Positions 6,155 through 15,664 of a stretch of 21,551 nucleotides of DNA are shown here, piece by piece. This DNA is from a virus. The translations under genes and the position numbers were made by a program. The notes under the pieces are model-generated. The model did not search any database and was not told where the DNA came from. It saw only the letters and a list, made by a program, of their open reading frames with translations. Positions within the stretch are counted from its first letter, which is position 1; each line of letters opens with the position of its first letter. The stretch lies in IMG/VR virus record IMGVR_UViG_3300013131_003718, positions 1 through 21,551 of that record; one strand, given 5' to 3'.

Positions 6155-8907
6155 ATCTTTTTCAAAGGCCTCCTATTGTAGATTTGACATCAACTCTTTT
6201 CAGAGTTGACACCGAGACGTTTGCTGAGCTGCTGCAACAAACCAAAGATTCTTACATTTTTAACTTCAACTTTAGGTTAGCCATGAATAGTGGCAGGAAA
6301 AATCTGCGTGACTATGGTAAAGTTGTGGTGACGGTAAAAATAAAAGATTTGAATCTTGGACTTTCATCTGCGGTTAATTCTAATTTTTCTAACAGCACAA
6401 CGATTCAAACCGGTAACAACCTTGACAGGTCAGTTTCAAATAACTTATTGAGTGCTGTGAAACCAAACAATGGGATCGCGACTTCAAAAGTTACTTCAAA
6501 AGTCGCGAATAAACTGTATTCCGGTTTGAAACTTGTGAAAGACATACAGGCAAAAGAAGACTTCATAGAAAGGGTAGAGATACCGTTGTCTTCTTACATT
6601 CAAAATGCTAACTACAACTACAACTTTACGGAACTTTTCTCGACGCAAAATAGACCTGTGAAAAATGATGGTCGACGTCGCGACGTCGCAGTGCAAAATA
6701 ACAGTAACGACCCGAACAATCAAGTCTCCTCCATAGACTCCGACGCGTCCAAAATTTCCCCAGTCGATGTAATAGAAAGAATCAATCTTGAGTTGTGTGA
6801 TATCACAACTCCCATTAGCGATCCTGAAGTTTCACAATTGACTTCTGAATCTTACCTAGACAATCCAAGACTCAGGATGTCGGAAGTTAAGAAGGGCAAA
6901 TCGGCTCTCTTTTATGACGTCATCAAATACTACTTAAGTGATGTCAAAGGTAGTGTGCAAGAAGAATCTCAAACGTGGTATCAGACACGAAATGTGACTA
7001 AGCCATTGGATAATGTAGAGATTACGCAGACGGTCAACATAAAAAAGAGCAATAAAAATCAAATGTTGCTCGTTAAATTTGATCTCTACAAGGTCAACTC
7101 GAACGTGATAGATGAAACTTACACTTGCGATTTAGATGTATCACCACACGCCGAGGCTTTTGAATCTATAACAAGACCACCTCTTGTGACAGCATCAATG
7201 GTACCTGGAACTAATTTTTGTAATCTTTCGATAACTGATTTGGAAATCTCAGGAAGAGTTCAAGGATTTAATGTTTATTCAAAGAGCATCACCGAGATAG
7301 GCACCGTCGGTCAATATAAGAAAATAGTCGATCTCAAAAATGCTTCAAAAAATGAAGTACTGCTCACGTTGGATTCTCAGTTGGTCGCAATAAGAGTCAT
7401 ACCTGTAGACTCTCAAAACAAAGAAGCTGCAACTTACACCAACGTCATTGCAGGAATGGGCCACAAAGTAATAGGAAACTTGACCATAACGCCGTTTCAC
7501 TTTGGTAAAAATGAAATAAAAGTTGAAGTTTTTAACGTTCCAAAGGACGCAGTTTCTATAACTCTGTATCGTCGCGACTGCACAGAAAACAAAGATAGCG
7601 TCTTTAGTTCTATACTTTCGCAAAAGCTTAGTGGTGGAAATATAAACGTCAACCTGCTAGACACCGACACAGAGATAGGGAAGACTTACGAGTATTATTG
7701 CATATGTTCCGCAGTTTCTTTCGATTCTAACGTAGAGATTCCTGTCGTTTCGAACTATGTTATGTTCAGAAACATAAGAAGTTCCATCGTAGAACGTTCA
7801 ATAGATGTAACTTTGAGTAACACAACCGCCGCATATTACTCAGATGAATACAGGTTATCATTCGATCTAAAGACAGAAATTTCAAAACTTGAGAATGAAA
7901 AGATAACTCAAACGCTGAAGGAGCAGATAGGCGAGCTGTATGACCAATATCTCAATCCTGCAAACAATATAAACTCACCGCTCGGTGACGATTCAAAAGG
8001 AGTGCCAAGATATTCCGACTTATTTTTTCACGAAATAGTCAGAACTAACTTGAACACATCAGAGAGAGAAACATTTGAGATAGTTTCTGATGGTACTTTT
8101 GTTGACGGCCCTGAAACGCAAAGAGTTTTCAACATAAAAGCTATAAATCCACAGCATTCTTATGTGTATCAGGTCTTCACTTACAAGAAGAATCCAATTG
8201 AGCTCTTCAAAAAGTTCGTCGCCTGGGGCATTGATGATAAAGGTAAAGAGTGGTTTTATCTTCCTTACAAGTGGAAAAATTCAACGGTCAAACTTGGGAG
8301 ATTGTATCCTGACGATGAAACAGGCACACCTGTCATAGACACTTATGAAAATTTCACTTCAGAATCTTATGGTCTTACTGCAACTTACAGGACTGAAAGT
8401 TCCAAAGAATACGCGTCATTGACACAAGCAACAGCCAATAGGATCGATAGAAATACTGTAAAGATTAGTTGGAGCCCCAGCACGGACAAGCCAGAGATAT
8501 ATGATTCTTTTATCGTCATGAAAGTCGTGAATGGTATTAGGAGTTTTGTTGGTAGAACTCAGAAAAATTACATCTATCATGAACTAGATCAGTACAAAGA
8601 TTTAGGTTCGATTTATTACATTATCGTCCCTATAATGTCTGAGTTCGACATAGACGATCCTGGTTATTCAAACGATTTATTCATTTCGACGCAAGGCTTG
8701 TCGTCTCGAAGCCTCGCACAACCTATAAAAAATACCTTAAATGACAGCAACAAACTTGTGTTCAACAACTCAGCGGTTTCGGCAGCGTCACAACTAGCAT
8801 CGACAGGTAATGTTAATCTTGGTGCAAAAACTACTTTGAATGTTGGTGTGGTGAATCCAAGTGTAAGTGATGCAATACGACAGGTGTCAAAGATTCGTCG
8901 TATGTAG
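6151..8907 (+). CDS. Large virion structural protein with Fn3/Ig-like domains
   Basis: A 918-aa protein with no catalytic motif. Residues about 340-540 read as two beta-sandwich units; the second ends in EIGKTYEYYCICSAVS, the Y-x-Y pattern of the last strands of Fn3-like domains. A charged, probably coiled-coil helix lies at about 571-602. A third Fn3-like unit at about 740-830 has VKISWSPSTDKPEIYDSFIV and ends SIYYIIVPI. The N-terminus (MNLFQRPPIVDLTSTLF) is probably an attachment arm, and the last 60 residues are low-complexity Asn, Ser and Val. Chains of such domains are usual in phage tail, baseplate and fibre proteins. The ATG overlaps the previous stop and the next gene starts 7 bases after the end, so it is within an operon. 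Two dyads lie inside it (6673-6688 and 6790-6811). Confidence 0.75.
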   Translation: MNLFQRPPIVDLTSTLFRVDTETFAELLQQTKDSYIFNFNFRLAMNSGRKNLRDYGKVVVTVKIKDLNLGLSSAVNSNFSNSTTIQTGNNLDRSVSNNLLSAVKPNNGIATSKVTSKVANKLYSGLKLVKDIQAKEDFIERVEIPLSSYIQNANYNYNFTELFSTQNRPVKNDGRRRDVAVQNNSNDPNNQVSSIDSDASKISPVDVIERINLELCDITTPISDPEVSQLTSESYLDNPRLRMSEVKKGKSALFYDVIKYYLSDVKGSVQEESQTWYQTRNVTKPLDNVEITQTVNIKKSNKNQMLLVKFDLYKVNSNVIDETYTCDLDVSPHAEAFESITRPPLVTASMVPGTNFCNLSITDLEISGRVQGFNVYSKSITEIGTVGQYKKIVDLKNASKNEVLLTLDSQLVAIRVIPVDSQNKEAATYTNVIAGMGHKVIGNLTITPFHFGKNEIKVEVFNVPKDAVSITLYRRDCTENKDSVFSSILSQKLSGGNINVNLLDTDTEIGKTYEYYCICSAVSFDSNVEIPVVSNYVMFRNIRSSIVERSIDVTLSNTTAAYYSDEYRLSFDLKTEISKLENEKITQTLKEQIGELYDQYLNPANNINSPLGDDSKGVPRYSDLFFHEIVRTNLNTSERETFEIVSDGTFVDGPETQRVFNIKAINPQHSYVYQVFTYKKNPIELFKKFVAWGIDDKGKEWFYLPYKWKNSTVKLGRLYPDDETGTPVIDTYENFTSESYGLTATYRTESSKEYASLTQATANRIDRNTVKISWSPSTDKPEIYDSFIVMKVVNGIRSFVGRTQKNYIYHELDQYKDLGSIYYIIVPIMSEFDIDDPGYSNDLFISTQGLSSRSLAQPIKNTLNDSNKLVFNNSAVSAASQLASTGNVNLGAKTTLNVGVVNPSVSDAIRQVSKIRRM
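6673..6688. repeat. 16-bp perfect GC-rich palindrome inside structural gene
   Basis: CGACGTCG is repeated directly and, because each half is itself a palindrome, the 16 bases are a perfect palindrome. It encodes part of DGRRRDVAV in the 918-aa protein. Such a CG-rich block stands out in an AT-rich gene. It may be chance, a protein-binding site, or simply the codons for three arginines. Confidence 0.5.
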
Positions 8908-8914
8908 AGGAAGC

Positions 8915-11900
8915 ATGACTAAATTTTCTAAAAAAACTAATGGTTCCAATGTTAATGTTGCCCAGGTTAATCTGCACGCAACACCTGTTAGCCCAGTCGC
9001 TGTGTCACAGAACTTAAGTACTGCTACTGGTGCCGCTGCACCTACACTACCTGTCCTGTCGAATGTCAATGTGATTGTGTCCAACGCTTCCTCCGCGATG
9101 GATCTATACGGAATTCCAAAATTACCAATTTTAGGAAATATTGCCGCAGCGAATATAACCCCAGCCGCGGCGGCCGTTATTAGCACCCAGATAGCATTGA
9201 AAGAATGGGGTGATCCAAACACGACGCAAGAACCTATAAATTCCGACACGGTGTCGACACCAGAGAATCAAAGAGTTTTCTCGATTCAAACTGGGTTACT
9301 TGAGAGTGAACCGACGATAATTCTTTCGTCCGAGTTTCAGCCTCTCTTTGATTCGAACGGCAAGACTAATCAGGGCAAGGCAATTTCTCTAAAAGAAAAT
9401 GCCAAGTTGTTGACTGCAAAAACTTCTATAAGCATGCTTTCACAGAACGCCGATGCCACACAACTGCTTCAAGAAAATAAAGCATCTATAAAAGATCATG
9501 CTCAACTAGGTAGCGAGTTTGTTTCTCAGCTGCTTCGTACCACAAACAACGTGTTGTCCTATATGGACTTAAGCTCATACGCCATTCCCGTTCAAAGAAA
9601 TCCAAGTTCGGTGGGCAGTTTTTATGAGATATTGAAAAAGTCAGGATACAACACGTCGAACATTGTTGGTTACACTGAAACTAAGTTGTGGCAACAAGCT
9701 TTGGTAGAAGTGAAAAGAAATCTTTCTGCACATACGCAAGGATTGATATCACAAAATTTTTCAAGAAACAATGTACCGTCAGATTCTGATGCATTTGAAC
9801 TGTCAGATATAGAAAGCACCCCTGCCGGCTACAAGAAAATTTGGTTGAATCCTACACATGTTGCCTTACCCCCAGTCAATGAACTCAGCAACATTGACAC
9901 TGTCTCAAATTCTCTTCAGGCATTTACAGATTTTGATAAGAAAAAATACGTTAACTTGTCGACAGGAAACATGGCTGTGCCATCGCAACTGTCCAGTGAC
10001 ATAATCGATACTTTCTCTCAGAATGGGAAAGACATTGCCATAACATCGAATTGTGTCCTAAAAGAATTAACTTATTCTAACTACATCAACAAGAGAGAGA
10101 ACGCAGAAATCCTATCGAGCAAATATGGGTATGTAACTTCAAATACAGGGGATAATTTTAGAATTTGGGACCATGTCATCGGTAGATTTCCTAAAAAGAT
10201 AACGGACTTTATTCCTAATCCTACAGGTAATGGCAACTCATTAGTAAGCTTTTCTCAGCGTGCCATAACACCTGTGAATGGCGCAGGATCTTTTAACATT
10301 CTTACATTTGAAAATAATTCTTTCGAAAACTCTGCAGTGACACCTGGATCTGTCTACTACATCGACAGCACACTTAGTACTTCTGATGACAATTCTTTCG
10401 ATACTTCTCGAATAGATAGTTTGATCAAGTTGACCCAAGGTGCCCATGAGACTACAAAAGTAGCCATTGACATGCTTGGGTATGAGATTCTTCCTACGGT
10501 ATTGCCGATCGAAGGTCTCCATGAGTATTATGAAAAGAAGAGCCTACCTTTCGAAACTAAGTTAGAAAATATCGTTGACAAATTTGCTGTAATCTCTGAT
10601 CTCTACAAGTCATGCATCGACATAACCAACAGTCAGTTCGTCAAACTCAACACAAACTCTTTGGTTTCTGGGTTTAAATTGACGACCAATGACACCGTAG
10701 GTGTGAGATTGGCATCTCTTGTTTGCAAGCTGGCAGTTTATCCCACAGCTGGTTATGCAAAAATATCAAGTCGTCTCAAGACGCTCTTGTTCTTATGGTT
10801 GATTAACGTGGCCATGAAGATGAGTGATCCCACGATAGCAAATGAAAATCTAATAGTAGACGTCAAGAAAAGAATATCCTCTTACGTAGGATCTGTGAAA
10901 GCAGAAACCAACAGTAACGATTTAGAGAAAGCGATGTGGACCGCGAGGACAATCCTCGTCACAACTGATCTAGGATCCACAATAAGTGCAGAACAAAACG
11001 AGACAAATTCGGTAGTGAGAGAGAGAAAAGCAGCCTCATCGACATACGTGCAGGCTGTCTTCAACAAGATATTTCAAGTCGATTCTAATAAAGGAATTTG
11101 GAAAATCTTAGTAGATTCTTTAAGATCCGTTCTAGACAACCCTGATGTGTTTGTCAATGGCAACACTGCATATTCAGGTGTAACAAAGACAGCCTTTCTG
11201 TACAGCTATTTCGACATGCTTCTGAGGCTTATAGCAGTGCAAACCCCAGAAAATATCTTGGGGATGTATTCCATCACATCACCTCGTTCTAATACAGCAG
11301 GCAGGGTCAATGCAGGCAACATCGTTGACACCGGAATATTAATAAGCGAAGTTACCAAACAACAATTAGACGAATATTACAGTGTCAACCTGGTCTTATC
11401 AGGACGTCCTGCAAAGAGTTACGTCAATAAATTGAACGACGCTGTGTCGACAACCAATGTAGAAAACAACACCGTCATAAGGCAAGTCGCTCTCTTCAGA
11501 AAATACTTTTCTGATTTAGGATTGCAGCTCAATCTTTTTAGAAATTACCTTAAAGACAGTTTTATTTCTCAGTTGACACCTACGAAAAACCTGTATCAGA
11601 ATGACAACACACTTACTCAGGGTCAAAAAGTTTCTCTCATGAGCTTGTCGCTTTCTGAAGAGCAACTTAAACTTTCAAGTTATGTGTCTTCAGAGATCAT
11701 CGATAGGATAGATGAAGCATCCCGTGCAGAGTCGAAGCTTAAGTCATTACCTGCTTTCTCTGACATGAAATCAGGGTTCATGGATTACATGCCCATCAAT
11801 GAGATGGATCTGATCTCATACTCAGCACTGTCTCCTTACTTCAAGTCGACTGAATTTTTGTCTGTCAAGGGCAACAATAAGAGAATTTTTTCTATTGGAA

Positions 11901-12886
11901 TTCCTCCTCGTTTGATTAGATCGATACACACAATGTCTCGGTCTTCTACCAATCTGTCGAAAGCTATCAAGCAAGGAATAATCAGAATAAAAATATACAA
12001 GTTAGATAGACTGCATCCCGATGCAGTGTTCTTGCCAAAAAGCTTCATTTTTGAAATGAGCAGGTATCCGACAAGATGTATTTCTAACTGGGAGTTGTCG
12101 GAAGATGTCAACGTACTTTCGGCACCTACAAAATTGATTTTGCCAAATGGTAAAGTAGAATTACATAGAAACTTTAACGACGCTTACCCAAGCAACTATT
12201 ACGACAGCGTTCTCACTTTACAGGAGAGATATCAGTCTTATTCGAACCATGTCGTTAGCTTTCTTTGTGAAGAGTACTTAAGATGGTTCACTGACTGTAA
12301 GTTTGACGAGACTAGATACAATAATTTTTCACAGCTTTCACGTCGATTAGAGTCTGTTACCGACCAATATAGCAACTTTGTGACCGCAGTGAGACCTTCA
12401 GCATTTTCTGCAATTGGTGACACGTCCCTACTGCAAAGTAAAGTAGTTGCCTCCTTTACAGACAACAACACGAACGAAACATTCATGTTGCCTGCGGATA
12501 AACCCAAGCAAGACACTCCGAAAAATAAAGCTGATTCTGACAAAACTTACGTTTTGCAGCTCGATAGCACTCTACGATCTTACTTCATGAATGAAACTTT
12601 CATGTTGAACCCAGACGTAATCAAGAGGAGAATTTCTTATTTTAAGAAATTCGACAGAGTCTTCAACATGATAATTGATCCCGATGATTTTTATGTCGAT
12701 GCTTCTTTAACTCCTGAGAACACTCTGAAGTCCATGAAGCAACTTGGAATACTTATAGGTGGACAAGATGATTCAAAAGGCACTGTTCAACCTTACAGAC
12801 ACAGAGACACAAATCCCAACGACATATTTTTTAATGAGTACTTTGTCACTGTTGAACCTTACGACTATGTCCAAGAAGAGGCATGA
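8915..12886 (+). CDS. Very large virion structural protein, function unknown
   Basis: A 1323-aa protein, the largest in the window. ATG 8915 was chosen because GAGG (8907-8910) lies a few bases upstream and because the longer ORF start at 8867 runs inside the previous gene. The first ~110 residues are low complexity, rich in Ala, Val, Asn and Pro, with a PAAAAV stretch, and may be a flexible arm. The body has mixed alpha/beta character. The C-terminal part contains two NETFML segments (near residues 1188 and 1227), PDDFYVDASLTPENTLKSM and DTNPNDIFFNEYF. No enzyme motif, transmembrane segment or known family is recognised. It lies between two Fn3-bearing structural genes and is coupled by ATGA to the 651-aa gene, which supports a baseplate, tail or fibre component. 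A head or inner virion protein is not excluded. Confidence 0.72.
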   Translation: MTKFSKKTNGSNVNVAQVNLHATPVSPVAVSQNLSTATGAAAPTLPVLSNVNVIVSNASSAMDLYGIPKLPILGNIAAANITPAAAAVISTQIALKEWGDPNTTQEPINSDTVSTPENQRVFSIQTGLLESEPTIILSSEFQPLFDSNGKTNQGKAISLKENAKLLTAKTSISMLSQNADATQLLQENKASIKDHAQLGSEFVSQLLRTTNNVLSYMDLSSYAIPVQRNPSSVGSFYEILKKSGYNTSNIVGYTETKLWQQALVEVKRNLSAHTQGLISQNFSRNNVPSDSDAFELSDIESTPAGYKKIWLNPTHVALPPVNELSNIDTVSNSLQAFTDFDKKKYVNLSTGNMAVPSQLSSDIIDTFSQNGKDIAITSNCVLKELTYSNYINKRENAEILSSKYGYVTSNTGDNFRIWDHVIGRFPKKITDFIPNPTGNGNSLVSFSQRAITPVNGAGSFNILTFENNSFENSAVTPGSVYYIDSTLSTSDDNSFDTSRIDSLIKLTQGAHETTKVAIDMLGYEILPTVLPIEGLHEYYEKKSLPFETKLENIVDKFAVISDLYKSCIDITNSQFVKLNTNSLVSGFKLTTNDTVGVRLASLVCKLAVYPTAGYAKISSRLKTLLFLWLINVAMKMSDPTIANENLIVDVKKRISSYVGSVKAETNSNDLEKAMWTARTILVTTDLGSTISAEQNETNSVVRERKAASSTYVQAVFNKIFQVDSNKGIWKILVDSLRSVLDNPDVFVNGNTAYSGVTKTAFLYSYFDMLLRLIAVQTPENILGMYSITSPRSNTAGRVNAGNIVDTGILISEVTKQQLDEYYSVNLVLSGRPAKSYVNKLNDAVSTTNVENNTVIRQVALFRKYFSDLGLQLNLFRNYLKDSFISQLTPTKNLYQNDNTLTQGQKVSLMSLSLSEEQLKLSSYVSSEIIDRIDEASRAESKLKSLPAFSDMKSGFMDYMPINEMDLISYSALSPYFKSTEFLSVKGNNKRIFSIGIPPRLIRSIHTMSRSSTNLSKAIKQGIIRIKIYKLDRLHPDAVFLPKSFIFEMSRYPTRCISNWELSEDVNVLSAPTKLILPNGKVELHRNFNDAYPSNYYDSVLTLQERYQSYSNHVVSFLCEEYLRWFTDCKFDETRYNNFSQLSRRLESVTDQYSNFVTAVRPSAFSAIGDTSLLQSKVVASFTDNNTNETFMLPADKPKQDTPKNKADSDKTYVLQLDSTLRSYFMNETFMLNPDVIKRRISYFKKFDRVFNMIIDPDDFYVDASLTPENTLKSMKQLGILIGGQDDSKGTVQPYRHRDTNPNDIFFNEYFVTVEPYDYVQEEA

Positions 12887-14838
12887 TGTTTGAATTTAAC
12901 TTCGATTTTTCTGGTTTAACTAGGGTGTATGAACAACTCATTGCTGTTCTGCCGCAAGGCCTAGTCGTACCAGAGAGCGTTGCAGTGCCTGAAGGAGACA
13001 TTGGGAAATCTTATTCTTCTGAGAAGAGTAAAGTGTCCGATCCTTCTACTTCGGTTGACGATGTAAATGTTCCTGAAGTTACGAATCAGAAAGCGCAGTT
13101 CGTCTATAACTTCTATACAAGAGATGAAAGAATAAATCCTTATCCAAATGTGACCGAGCTGCCTCTTAGTAAGGTGCCTCGATACATCAAGGTTTCATGG
13201 ACCAGTCCGCAAGTGTCGCAATTTGAAATTCTAAAACCTGACCTGTCTTCAAATGAGGTTAGAGAAGAATTGCTAATTGAAAAAAATGCAGACAAATTGA
13301 TGTCTGAAGACGGATTTTTTAATCCTGGATACGTTAATCACACTTTTTCAGGAATCGATGCAATAACGCAAGGATCATCTGATCTTGAGAATTTCAGCAT
13401 TCTTTCACGCCACAATGCCGAAAGCGTGTTTCAGATGTCGAAGTTACAGATAGTAGACATTGCTTCTTCAAAAGACAATCCTGACGAAGAGTACAAGAAA
13501 AAGTTATCAGAGCTAACAGAAGCTTATTCCAAGCTGTCTGATTTCCCACAGACTTCATTAGGTCTTCGCATATATGACGATGAAAATAACCAGATAAACG
13601 ATGCTTCTGCCATAGCATCGATAACCGATTCTTTAAAGTTAAACTTGAAGATCAACAGTGCTGTTATAACAGACATTTTTGCCAATTCTAGAGAAAAGAA
13701 TAGCGGTAATTTTGAAGCCCTGTCTGTCGCGTCTTCGCAATCAAAAAACGGGTATTTGAGACAAAAGTCTCCTAATATGCTTCCTGTTCAAAGTGACCCC
13801 GAGAAAACACCATACCTGACTACGCCTGTTAAGTTGATCGGGTACGTCATCGAGAGATACCTTGTCACCCCAGATTTTCTTAGAAAAGAAGAAACTTTTT
13901 ACGTAGAAGATATTTCACAAACATCTTTTGAGGATAAAACAGTTTTGTATGGAAAAACTTACCTCTACACGATAAAGGTCGTGGCAGATGTCAAGATTCT
14001 ACTTTATGCAACCGATGGTATCACGGTAAATTCCACGACAGTTTATGTAAGTTCAAAACCCACAGCTACCGCTGTGGAGTGTTATGAATTCGTACCACCT
14101 CCCGAGCCTAACGATATCAAATTCACATTCGACTATGACAAAAGAAATTTGATTATCTTGTGGGACACTCCTGTCAACTCTCAAAAAGACATTAAACAAT
14201 TTCAAGTCTTTAGAAGGAAAAGTATCAAAGAACCCTTTGAGTTAATAGCACAGTACGGTTTTGATACTTCAGAGACAGGTGATGACGGTGAAGGCAGGTA
14301 TAAAACCGGCGAACGAGTCGATGCCAACAATTATTACGACATGTTTCCTGATGACAGAGGCCTTGTTAAGGTTTCTGACAAACCCGTTTACATGCACACA
14401 GACGAAGAATTCACCGTAGACCCAGAATTTTTTGTTTCTTCGGAGTACATCTATGCCATAGCATCGATAGACGCGCACGGAATGATTTCCAACTACTCAT
14501 CCCAACATCATGTCGTTTTTGATCCATACAAAAACAGATTGGTAACAAAAGTAGTGTGTGATGCCGGTTCTCCACGTCAGTATCCTAACATGAAGTTAAG
14601 AACGGACGCATTTAAAGATGTCATAAGTGTCGAAGGTTTGGCAGCACGTCAACTGAAGATTTTTTTCACACCTGAGTATCTAAAAGTTAGAGACGACAGA
14701 AACGTTACTTATAATATTGTAGAAGCTCAAACGCCTGGAAATGCTTCATATTATCTCTTACAACTGATAAATTTAGACAATCAAAAGATGCAGTTGCTAA
14801 AGATTAACGTGAAAGACCCAGAAAATTTGACTTTATAG
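12883..14838 (+). CDS. Virion structural protein with tandem Fn3-like domains
   Basis: A 651-aa protein. ATG 12883 overlaps the stop of the 1323-aa gene (ATGA); ATG 12886 is the next codon and has better spacing from AGAGG (about 12876-12880), so either may be used. Two Fn3-like units are visible. At about 315-385 there is LIGYVIERYLVTPD with later VLYGKTYLYTIKVV. At about 405-545 there is LIILWDTPVN and FQVFRRKS with later YIYAIASIDAHGMISNYS. Both have the strand B tryptophan or Y-x-Y patterns of Fn3. An N-terminal strand set with YIKVSWTSPQVSQFEI (about 100-115) may be a third. Domains like these decorate tail and baseplate proteins and may mediate weak surface binding. A GC-rich hairpin lies in the coding region between the Fn3 units. 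Confidence 0.75.
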   Translation: MMFEFNFDFSGLTRVYEQLIAVLPQGLVVPESVAVPEGDIGKSYSSEKSKVSDPSTSVDDVNVPEVTNQKAQFVYNFYTRDERINPYPNVTELPLSKVPRYIKVSWTSPQVSQFEILKPDLSSNEVREELLIEKNADKLMSEDGFFNPGYVNHTFSGIDAITQGSSDLENFSILSRHNAESVFQMSKLQIVDIASSKDNPDEEYKKKLSELTEAYSKLSDFPQTSLGLRIYDDENNQINDASAIASITDSLKLNLKINSAVITDIFANSREKNSGNFEALSVASSQSKNGYLRQKSPNMLPVQSDPEKTPYLTTPVKLIGYVIERYLVTPDFLRKEETFYVEDISQTSFEDKTVLYGKTYLYTIKVVADVKILLYATDGITVNSTTVYVSSKPTATAVECYEFVPPPEPNDIKFTFDYDKRNLIILWDTPVNSQKDIKQFQVFRRKSIKEPFELIAQYGFDTSETGDDGEGRYKTGERVDANNYYDMFPDDRGLVKVSDKPVYMHTDEEFTVDPEFFVSSEYIYAIASIDAHGMISNYSSQHHVVFDPYKNRLVTKVVCDAGSPRQYPNMKLRTDAFKDVISVEGLAARQLKIFFTPEYLKVRDDRNVTYNIVEAQTPGNASYYLLQLINLDNQKMQLLKINVKDPENLTL

Positions 14839-14862
14839 TATGTCAGCAAAAAATTAGGTTCG

Positions 14863-14868
14863 TATAAT
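14863..14868 (+). promoter_or_regulatory. Candidate -10 box (TATAAT) before the 249-aa gene
   Basis: A perfect TATAAT lies in the 59-base gap after the 651-aa gene, 29 bases before ATG 14898. No good -35 is seen at the usual spacing. It is one of six gap-located ATAATT sites, so it may be a phage-type promoter that does not need a -35. Confidence 0.4.
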
Positions 14869-14897
14869 TACAAGTTTAGAGACCTACCCGAGGAAAT

Positions 14898-15647
14898 ATG
14901 GGATATCTTGATCACTCCACAAACAACATAATCCTTGATGCCGTTTTAACAGACTACGGTCGTCAGAGGCTAGCCGCTGCAAACAGCGCCTTCAACATCA
15001 CACATTATTCCTTGGCCGATGATGAAGTAGACTACAGATTGATCAAGAAGTACGGCAGGACTGTCGGCAAGGAAAAGATAGAGAAGAACACTCCTATCTT
15101 TGAGGCAATGACAAATTCTTCCATAGCTTTGAAATATAGGTTGATTGGCAAGGAAAACAATGGAACGGCCCTGTCGACAGTTTTCTTGCCCGTGCTGAAA
15201 ACGTCTTCGACTGTGTCTCTGGAGAAGACACAGAATTCTTCCGTTACCGTCAAGGTGGATCTCTACTACAACAACGTAACAGGCGCCGCCGTGCCGGCCG
15301 AATTGATTCAGACAATTTACAAGATAAAAGTTTCCGATAGATTTTTTGTCGTGGACACGCCTGTGGGAGGCAAGCTTACCCAGCCTGACATTGCAAGAAA
15401 TTTCGTGAATCCGGGTGATCCTAACAGAATCGCTACGTATACATTCACGACAGGTGATTCACAGCAGACTTCTATATCTTTCAACATAAGGGCTCGCAAC
15501 ATCGACAACACGACGCTGTCGATATACGGTAAGAGGATAGATTCAACTTCTTCAACACGACAGATAAACAGCTACATAACTGTCGTTGGTGAGAGACATG
15601 GATGCACTCTTGACATACCCGTCACTTACAGAGCTTCACTAATCTGA
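14898..15647 (+). CDS. Virion structural protein, 'LTDYGRQRLA' family
   Basis: A 249-aa protein starting MGYLDHSTNN with GAGG at 14890-14893 upstream. The N-terminus IILDAVLTDYGRQRLAAANS, followed by YSLADDEVDY and then PIFEAM, is a recognisable phage structural module, also found at the start of the 484-aa protein at 4700. Residues about 70-245 look all-beta. The C-terminal ~100 residues (ATYTFTTGDSQQTSISFNIRA, later TVVGERHGCTLDIPVTY) have the look of Ig-like domains. It may be a tail-fibre or baseplate adaptor. It probably begins a transcription subunit with the 433- and 835-aa genes, given the TATAAT upstream and the short gaps downstream. Confidence 0.75.
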   Translation: MGYLDHSTNNIILDAVLTDYGRQRLAAANSAFNITHYSLADDEVDYRLIKKYGRTVGKEKIEKNTPIFEAMTNSSIALKYRLIGKENNGTALSTVFLPVLKTSSTVSLEKTQNSSVTVKVDLYYNNVTGAAVPAELIQTIYKIKVSDRFFVVDTPVGGKLTQPDIARNFVNPGDPNRIATYTFTTGDSQQTSISFNIRARNIDNTTLSIYGKRIDSTSSTRQINSYITVVGERHGCTLDIPVTYRASLI

Positions 15648-15664
15648 ACCGGAATTAAATTAAG

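Noticed and set aside
8867-8914. Upstream start for the 1323-aa protein
   Set aside because: It overlaps the end of the 918-aa gene and gives an unconvincing N-terminus; ATG 8915 has an SD.
14060-14077. Strong hairpin CCACAGC-TACC-GCTGTGG
   Set aside because: It lies inside the 651-aa coding region with no T-run after it, so it is not a terminator; probably chance.
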